DNA of 64,000 nucleotides from assembly GCA_016714085.1 (NCBI GenBank), contig JADJNW010000015.1, positions 186,001 through 250,000 of the forward strand, written 5' to 3'. Below are positions 57,905 to 64,000 of this stretch, piece by piece (the first letter of the stretch is position 1; each line of letters starts with the position of its first letter). This stretch comes from Saprospiraceae bacterium. GTDB taxonomy: Bacteria; Bacteroidota; Bacteroidia; Chitinophagales; Saprospiraceae. Both the position numbers and the translations under genes were made by a program. The notes beneath the pieces were generated by a model that saw nothing but the letters and a program-made list of their open reading frames with translations, was not told the origin of the DNA and did no database searches.

Positions 57905-59134
57905 TTATATCAAGTTGCGCAATCGGAAATGAATTTTTATGCGTTCATCATTGCGTTTGATGACTAAATTTATTTTTTTGCCCACGCGTTTTTGTAAGCG
58001 TTTAGTTATATCGGAAAGGTGCATCAAACTTGTGGGGATGCCATTAATAACCTTGATTTCGTCGCCGATTTGAATGCCTGCTTCTTCCGCCGGGCTGCCA
58101 GCAATGATATCCACTACATTAAAATCGTTCAGATGCAAGCCAGATGCCGCTATAATCAAGCCACTCCTGTCATATTGAAATTTTTTATTAAACGTTTTTT
58201 CCGCAGCTATGTACATTTTTTCATGGATATAATCAATTGTAATTTCAAAACGATTGAGGATTTGATTACCTAAAATACCGTTTCGACCATTTAAAAAAGA
58301 AGAATCAATATCGGGCGGCACTTCCTGAAAATTGGTAATGACACCTTCCATTGCAAAATCCTCTATTTCTATTTTTTCTATTCTGCCCAAAAATCCTTGT
58401 AAATAACCCCCTAATCCCATGCCAATTTTGCTGCGAATGTACTTGGGAGGGAGCTCAAAAGCTGGATGGGTATTGGTGTATAACAAGAGTGAAAGGCTTG
58501 CACCCGTGTCAATCAGGTATTTGGCTTGGATGGTCGTATCACTAATTCTGGTAGGACTCACGATATAAGGTTTGTTGCGATGTATTTCCAGCGGAACGAT
58601 ATGATAACGATTGCCACTTGGCGGTACAAATGTGGCGGGATCATAAAGTGTAATTACTTTGCGTCGGAAATCGATTTTGACTACAAAACGCCTGAAAAGA
58701 TCGGAGCCCATAATGCCATGCACGCTAATGCCTCCATATTCTTCAAAGCGAAAATAGTCTTCATCCAAAACAAGGATGGAGCGATTGAGCGCGACCAGAT
58801 TGTGAATAGATAGCTTGACGCCACGCGCCAGGTACGCGTATAATTCGGTGGTAAGGTCAGAACCCAGGAGCGGAAAACGCCTTTCATAGTTGATTTGTAG
58901 CAAATCCGTGATTTCACGTCGAGTCAAAATGGTATGTTCTGCGCCGGTATCAAAAATAAATTTCAATGGGAAAACGTCATTGAAAATGACTCTTACAATG
59001 ATAAAATTATTCTCGTACTCGAAAGGAATTTCTACTTTTTTTAGCCCTTTTCGAAACTCCAGGTCATATAATTGCGCTTGAGCGGAAATTACAATCACCA
59101 TTAAAAACAGCCATGTGGTTAGGATGTATTTCAT
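57905..59134 (-). CDS. exported retropepsin-like aspartyl protease with PDZ domain
   Basis: 409 aa. Signal peptide (to SAQAQ), then two retropepsin-like halves with catalytic motifs FIFDTGAEHTIL (about residues 59-70) and YLIDTGASLSLL (about 205-216), so both aspartates are in one chain, like a pepsin. GILGNQILNRFEITIDY marks the end of the second half. The PDZ domain follows (about 330-400: VVDIIAGSPAEEAGIQIGDEI, VINGIPTSLM). Similar aspartyl protease-PDZ proteins are widespread in Bacteroidota; targets are unknown. It is single, divergent from the AraC regulator. Confidence 0.88.
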   Translation of the reverse strand: MKYILTTWLFLMVIVISAQAQLYDLEFRKGLKKVEIPFEYENNFIIVRVIFNDVFPLKFIFDTGAEHTILTRREITDLLQINYERRFPLLGSDLTTELYAYLARGVKLSIHNLVALNRSILVLDEDYFRFEEYGGISVHGIMGSDLFRRFVVKIDFRRKVITLYDPATFVPPSGNRYHIVPLEIHRNKPYIVSPTRISDTTIQAKYLIDTGASLSLLLYTNTHPAFELPPKYIRSKIGMGLGGYLQGFLGRIEKIEIEDFAMEGVITNFQEVPPDIDSSFLNGRNGILGNQILNRFEITIDYIHEKMYIAAEKTFNKKFQYDRSGLIIAASGLHLNDFNVVDIIAGSPAEEAGIQIGDEIKVINGIPTSLMHLSDITKRLQKRVGKKINLVIKRNDERIKIHFRLRNLI

Positions 59135-59167
59135 AAGTCGGGATATAAGTGAAAAACAAAACTTTTA

Positions 59168-59198
59168 TTGGTAGTTGACGGTTTTTTGAATACTTTTG
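59168..59198 (+). promoter_or_regulatory. promoter of the AraC-type gene
   Basis: TTGG (59168-59171), 19 bp, TACTTTTG (59191-59198): a near-perfect Bacteroidota promoter, 97 bp before the start at 59295. Confidence 0.6.
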
Positions 59199-59294
59199 AC
59201 TGAAAGTTAAAATTATTTTTACAATAAGGAAACGGAAATTAATTAAGGGCAAATAAAATGAGGCAAGGCCTTGAAATATTAATAAAATTACTCA

Positions 59295-60176
59295 ATGGTC
59301 ATCAAGTATAAAAAACCCTCAGTTTTCTTGGCGCACCTGGTAAGTCACTTTTGGGAAAAAAACAATCCTCCTGACCATAAAATAGGCTACGAAACAGAGA
59401 CTGTTTTACCTGAAACCTACCTCAATTTGACGTTTTCACTAGGAACGCCTTACTTCCGTTTTTCAGAAAAAGATGGCATATTTGAAAAGCTTCATACGCC
59501 TCAGTTAGCTGCTATGCACACAGTACGGAACTTTTATAAACATCAGTTGAATAACCATATTTTCGGGATTAAGTTCTTGCCAGGAGGCTTGTATCCATTG
59601 GTGTCTAATGATTTTCTCGGTATTACGGATGTCACGCTGGATATGGAATTGATTTTTGGCAAGGAGGTCAATGATTTAGCGGATGAATTATATCATTTGC
59701 CTGATTTTGAAGGCAGAGTGGCTTGTATTGAACGATTTTTGATGCAACGCTTGATGGAACGCAAACTGCAAAAATTCAACTTTGTCAGATTGGCGACAAC
59801 CTATTTATCTACTCAAAATGCGCACACAGATATTGCTAAGGTAGCCGAGGAACTGAATACGAACTACAAAGCGCTTTCCCGTACTTTTCATGAGGTGATT
59901 GGTATAGCGCCCAAGCAATTTGCGCAAATGCAGCGTTTTGAAAGGGCTTTACAGTTGCTTTTTTCGGAGATGCAGCTCAGTTGTACCGAGATTGGTTACA
60001 AAGCCGGGTATTATGATCAGGCACACTTCATCCGAGAGTTTAAGAAATTTGCTGGTCAAACACCCACCGAATACCTCGAACGCATTCGCCCTGCCGCTCC
60101 AAGTGCAGAACGAACTGATTTTCAGCAGTTTTTCTCGCCGGAGCATTTGTTGTTCTATAATTTAGAAGTTTGTTAG
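59295..60176 (+). CDS. AraC-family transcriptional regulator
   Basis: 293 aa. The N-terminal half (FLAHLVSHFWEKN; LPETYLNLTFSLGTPYFRF) is the cupin-like sensing region found in cytoplasmic AraC proteins of Bacteroidota. The C-terminal half has the two helix-turn-helix motifs (TDIAKVAEELNTNYKALSRT and CTEIGYKAGYYDQAHFIREF) followed by KKFAGQTPTEYL, the family signature. No signal peptide. It lies 573 bp upstream of the second susCD pair on the same strand and is a possible regulator of it. Effector unknown. Confidence 0.9.
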   Translation: MVIKYKKPSVFLAHLVSHFWEKNNPPDHKIGYETETVLPETYLNLTFSLGTPYFRFSEKDGIFEKLHTPQLAAMHTVRNFYKHQLNNHIFGIKFLPGGLYPLVSNDFLGITDVTLDMELIFGKEVNDLADELYHLPDFEGRVACIERFLMQRLMERKLQKFNFVRLATTYLSTQNAHTDIAKVAEELNTNYKALSRTFHEVIGIAPKQFAQMQRFERALQLLFSEMQLSCTEIGYKAGYYDQAHFIREFKKFAGQTPTEYLERIRPAAPSAERTDFQQFFSPEHLLFYNLEVC

Positions 60177-60749
60177 GCAAATGCAGGTACCCACCTTCTA
60201 ATTTTGTGTTTTTCCCGACAATTCAGATTTTAATTCTTTTGTCCAAAATATACAATTCCAGCAAGTGGCAATTCTTCAACTTTGCTCGGTAATATTTGGC
60301 TCATTTTTTTGATCGAAGTGAAAGTTTAGTTAGTCATTCTAAGTCGCAGATTACTTGGAATCATTACATGGCTTGACAATCTGTTTACGAAATTTAACCA
60401 GGTAATCTGTGGCATAGATTTGATTATCAAAGATATGATCCAAAAATTAGCCCTAACCATTTCCCAATATAATTTTGTTTTATAACTTTATTGAAAAATT
60501 ATTTTGCTTAATTCTTGTTTTTTTAAGCAGTATTTTAGACTTTTACAAACCGAAATTAGTGTAAAAAGCACACATAGGGCTATAAATTCTTTGCAAATCA
60601 CCCATCTGTTACAAAACCAGAAGCTGAAAACAAATTACAGGAGTAAGTCAGCAGCAGCCACAATTAGTATGCTGTTATAGCATTTTCCCATGTACTGAAG
60701 AAGAAATTGTCAGAATAACTTTTTGTTTTTAACCAAACCGAAGTAATGT
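60177..60749. other. long leader/intergenic region upstream of second susC
   Basis: No gene. An inverted repeat CAGATTACTTGG (60347-60358) / CCAGGTAATCTG (60398-60409), one mismatch, lies in its middle. GCTATAAATTCTTTG (60580-60594) resembles a -7 region with two extra bases; no perfect promoter is seen. The length suggests a long untranslated leader or complex regulation. Confidence 0.5.
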
Positions 60750-63733
60750 ATGAAACTTAGAGTCGACTATTGCTCCAAATGGTTACTTGTTGCTCTAATT
60801 GTGACGATGGGAAGTTTCGCTTTTGCACAGCGAACTATCACCGGAAAGGTCACTGATCAGACAACAGGAGACCCTCTTATCGGCGCCAATATCCTGGTGA
60901 TTGGTACCTCTGTTGGTACAGTTACAGATATTGATGGCGCTTACTCACTAGAAGTGCCTGAAGGCGCTACACAAATTGAATTTTCTTACACAGGTTATGC
61001 TAGTCAACGAATCACACTGGGTGCCTCCAATGTATTGGACATTCAGCTCAACGCAGGGGAACTCCTGGAGGAGGTGATTGTGGTTGGTTATGGTACGCAG
61101 AAGTCAAAGGAAATCACTAGTGCTATTTCCAGCGTAAAAGAAGAAGACTTCAACAAGGGAAATGTATCTAATCCTGCACAGTTGTTGCAAGGAAAGGTAG
61201 CAGGTCTATCAGTTACTCGTCCAGGTAGCAACCCAAACCAAGGATTCAACATTCGTCTGAGAGGTCTCTCTACCGTGGGTGCCAACACTGCGCCTTTGAT
61301 CATTATCGATGGTGTCATCGGGGCAGACCTGAATAGTGTTGACCCGAACGACATCGCCTCCATTGATGTATTGAAAGATGGTTCTGCTGCTGCTATTTAT
61401 GGTACACGCGGTGCCTCCGGGGTGATTATTATCAGCACCAAAAAAGGGCAGCAAGGTACAGCCACCGTTGATTACAATGGTTTTGTTACAGCAGATCTGG
61501 TAGCAAGCCACGTAGAAGTACTTACCGCAGATCAATACCGCTCTTTCCGTGGCGGACCTGATGGTTCTATTCGGGGAACAGACTTAGGCTCTGATACCGA
61601 TTGGTTCGATGAAATTACGCGCACGGGAGTAAATCAGGTGCATAACCTTGCACTTTCTGGCGGTTCTACCAAAACCTCTTATCGTATTTCTGCTAACTAT
61701 CGCGATAACGAAGGTGTTGCACTCAATACAGGCTTCACGCAGTTGAATGCTCGTATGAATTTGACACAAAAAGCTTTGAAAGACCGTTTGTCGATTTCAT
61801 TCAATGTTTCTACTACGAATAGAAATGAACAATACGGTTTTAACGAGGCATTCCGCTATGCCACTATCTATAATCCAACAGCACCGATACGTGAATCCAC
61901 AGAAGAGGCTGTCAGATATGATGGGTATTTCCAGAGAAACCTGTTTGACTACTACAATCCAGTCGCTATCCTCGAACAAAACGTAAATGAAGCAAAGCGT
62001 AACGTGATTTTGGCGAACGTTCGTGGCGATTTCAAACTTTTGGACAATCTTACCTTGAGCGGTTCTTACTCTCGTGAGCGCAAAACACGTAACGCAGGTA
62101 GATATTTTGATAAAAATAGCTTCTGGGTAGGTGCCAACCGCAATGGCTTAGCTGGTGTGGATTTTAATCAGGATGAATACGAGTTATTTGAAAGTACTGC
62201 TGAATTTTTCCAGGACTTCGGTAACTTGAATTTCCGGGCATTGGGAGGATACTCTTTCCAGGAATTCACATTCGACGGTTTTGGCTCTGAAGGTGGTAAC
62301 TTCTTGACCGATGCTTTTGGTTATGATAATATCAACGCAGCCCAGGATTTTGATAATGGATTGGGCAATAATTATAGCTATAAAAATACTTATCGGTTGA
62401 TCGCTTTCTTTGGTCGTGTCAATTTTAACTTTGACAATACCTATTTCCTTACTGCCAGCTTGCGCAGAGAAGGTACTTCTCGTTTTGGAGAAGACAATCG
62501 CTGGGGATACTTCCCTGCTGTTAGTGCTGGGGTAACACTTACCAATTTGTTCGCAATAAATGGTGTTGATAACTTGAAATTGCGCGTGGGTTATGGTGTA
62601 ACCGGTAATATTCCAAACGAAAGCTATTTGTCACTTCGTCGCTTTGGTCCTACGGGCAACTTCTTAGTAAACGGAAATTGGATACCCAGCTATGGCCCTG
62701 TTAGTAACCCGAACTCGGATCTGAAGTGGGAAACGAAGAGCGATATTTCGGTTGGTTTGGATTTCAATTTGATGGACTACAAACTCAACGGTTCTTTGGA
62801 TTTCTTCTCTACCAGTACACAGGATTTGATTCTTAACTTCAACGTGCCTGTTCCACCAAACCTCTTTGGACAGACTTATACCAACGTGGGGGAGTTGAAA
62901 AACGCTGGTTTAGAATTAGTATTGAACTACAATGCGATTACTACACCTAACTTTAGCTGGACAACGGGCATCAACGCAACGCGCTACCTGGAAAATAAGA
63001 TTGTTTCTCTGTCAGAAGGCGATTTTAATTTCGGTGGCGTGCGTGATGTTTCTGGCTTCGGTTCTCCTGGTCAAAACGGTACACCGCTGATTCGTATCGA
63101 AGAAGGTAAGGCTATCGGTCAAATCTGGGGATTGCAATATGCAGGTGTTTCTCCTGAAGGTACTTGGATATTCGTAGATACGGATGGAAACGGTGTGGTA
63201 GAAGATGATAAAGACCGCGCAGTCATTGGAAATGGACTTCCAAAGGCGCAAGTAGGTTGGAACAACAACTTTACTTATGGCAATCTCGACCTTTCATTCT
63301 TTATCGATGGTTTCTTCGGTCATGACCTAATCAACTCATACCGTGGTTTTTATGAAGCACCTAATGCCATCGGTTCTTATAATATCCTGGCATCTACATT
63401 AGATGATGCTGCATTGGTAAGACTGAAGGATGCACCTAAATTCTCCAGCTTGCACGTAGAAAATGCTTCCTTTGTTCGCTTGAATAATGCAACATTGGGT
63501 TATAACTTTAAGTTGCCAAGCGGTGGCTCATTCACCAAAAAATCAGATTGTATCTGACCGGTGAGCGCTTATTCTATATTACCAACTATAAAGGTGTTGA
63601 TCCTGAACCACGCCTCGTAGATGATGGTGAAGATAACGCAGGTGATCTTGGTCCTCTGGCACCGGGTATCGACCGCCGTAATACTTGGTACAGAACTGCT
63701 GGTGTGACATTTGGTTTGCAACTTGGATTCTAA
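60750..63733 (+). CDS. SusC/RagA-family TonB-linked outer-membrane transporter, second copy (frameshift near 3' end)
   Basis: About 995 aa when joined. Signal peptide (to AFAQ), carboxypeptidase-D-like domain (RTITGKVTDQTTGDPLIGAN), plug with EEVIVVGYGTQKSKEITSA, NIRLRGLSTVG and AIYGTRGASGVIIISTKKG, then the barrel. The first 110 residues closely resemble the SusC at 27211; the barrels differ. The frame breaks in a run of six A (63537-63542). Seven would give FTKKIRLYLTGERLFYITNY, then the usual ending to TFGLQLGF. The substrate is unknown; no glycosidase lies within the window. Confidence 0.92.
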
Positions 63734-63744
63734 GAGAAGTAAGA

Positions 63745-63773
63745 GCTTAGGAAATCTTTAAGGTTTCCTAAGC
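63745..63773. repeat. palindrome between second susC and susD
   Basis: GCTTAGGAAA (63745-63754) and TTTCCTAAGC (63764-63773) with a 9-bp loop, followed by TTATTTCTC. It could act as a weak terminator that lowers susD relative to susC, or as an mRNA stabiliser. Confidence 0.75.
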
Positions 63774-63908
63774 TTATTTCTCCGTAATTGTCTGCTTTAC
63801 TGCATTTTGAAAGTTCAGAAAGAGAAGAAATTAATCAACAACTTTTGATATATGTAGTTATCATTCTGAACTAACTTAAATCGCTTAAATGTTTAAATTA
63901 ATTAAACA

Positions 63909-64000
63909 ATGAAAAAATATAATCTCTTTAAAATCTTGGCTGCCGGATTCTTGCTGCTGACCTTCAACCAATCTTGTACAGATTTGGACGAAGATCTGTT
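63909..64000 (+). CDS. SusD/RagB-family lipoprotein, cut by window end
   Basis: Only the first 30 codons are present: MKKYNLFKILAAGFLLLT and then a lipobox ending NQSC, followed by TDLDEDL, typical of SusD N-termini. Position directly after susC supports the call. Confidence 0.8.
   Translation, partial: MKKYNLFKILAAGFLLLTFNQSCTDLDEDL

Overview
The window comes from a chromosome of the phylum Bacteroidota, most likely a Saprospiraceae/Saprospiria-type organism. The evidence is: type IX secretion (T9SS) sorting domains on at least six proteins, a CHU_C gliding-motility-type C-terminus, two SusC/SusD loci, ExbB-X-ExbD-ExbD, a DUF4293 protein, and promoters of the Bacteroidota form TTTG-N19-TAnnTTTG. 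The genus-level placement is inference. No phage, plasmid, IS transposase or CRISPR array is visible. About ten otherwise intact genes carry single-base frameshifts, several in homopolymers and including gltB and the essential ribosomal protein gene rpmA. I read these mainly as sequence or assembly errors and annotate the genes as single units.

Layout: (1) 1-8.3 kb: MscS channel (cut by the window edge), small hypothetical, DinB and VOC proteins, a large T9SS type-B adhesin-like protein, an APC amino-acid permease and a DASS anion symporter (both minus), and an outer-membrane protein. (2) 8.5-17.3 kb: sterol-desaturase-type hydroxylase, the DUF1800-DUF1501 pair, a structured candidate ncRNA, a lipoprotein with a haem-c-like motif, a second DinB protein, and a decayed GldN-like gene. 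(3) 17.7-23.9 kb: gltB-gltD glutamate synthase, closed by a strong terminator. (4) 24.1-35.9 kb: a starch/alpha-glucan utilisation locus with a membrane-spanning propeller/Y_Y_Y/HTH regulator, SusC, SusD, a SusE/F-like lipoprotein with three near-identical modules, and a secreted GH13 enzyme. The regulator would sense oligosaccharide in the periplasm, SusCD import it, SusE/F bind glucan at the surface and GH13 cleave it. (5) 35.9-46.8 kb: a BNR/sortilin-like propeller protein, then a secreted-protein cluster (OMP, NHL-like propeller, M23 peptidase, second NHL-like propeller, FG-GAP protein). Four of its transcription units start with the same 17-bp motif placed 18-20 bp upstream of a -7-like box; this is the most interesting unexplained signal here. 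(6) 47-60 kb: remnant of an (alpha/alpha)6 glycosidase, TatD nuclease, tRNA-Ser(GGA), exbB-X-exbD-exbD, DUF4293, an FAD oxidoreductase, OstA-like and BatE-like proteins, rplU-rpmA (L27 carries a long C-terminal helix-hairpin-helix extension) and a retropepsin-PDZ protein. (7) 59.3-64 kb: an AraC regulator and a second SusC-SusD pair running off the window.

Non-coding structure is rich: MITE-like elements with 12-bp perfect terminal inverted repeats (9864-9966, 39258-39371), short intergenic palindromes (7406, 39175, 43609, 63745), and 7-8 bp tandem arrays directly beside gene starts or ends (1685, 11641, 22355). These point to an intergenic repeat ecology typical of large Bacteroidota genomes.
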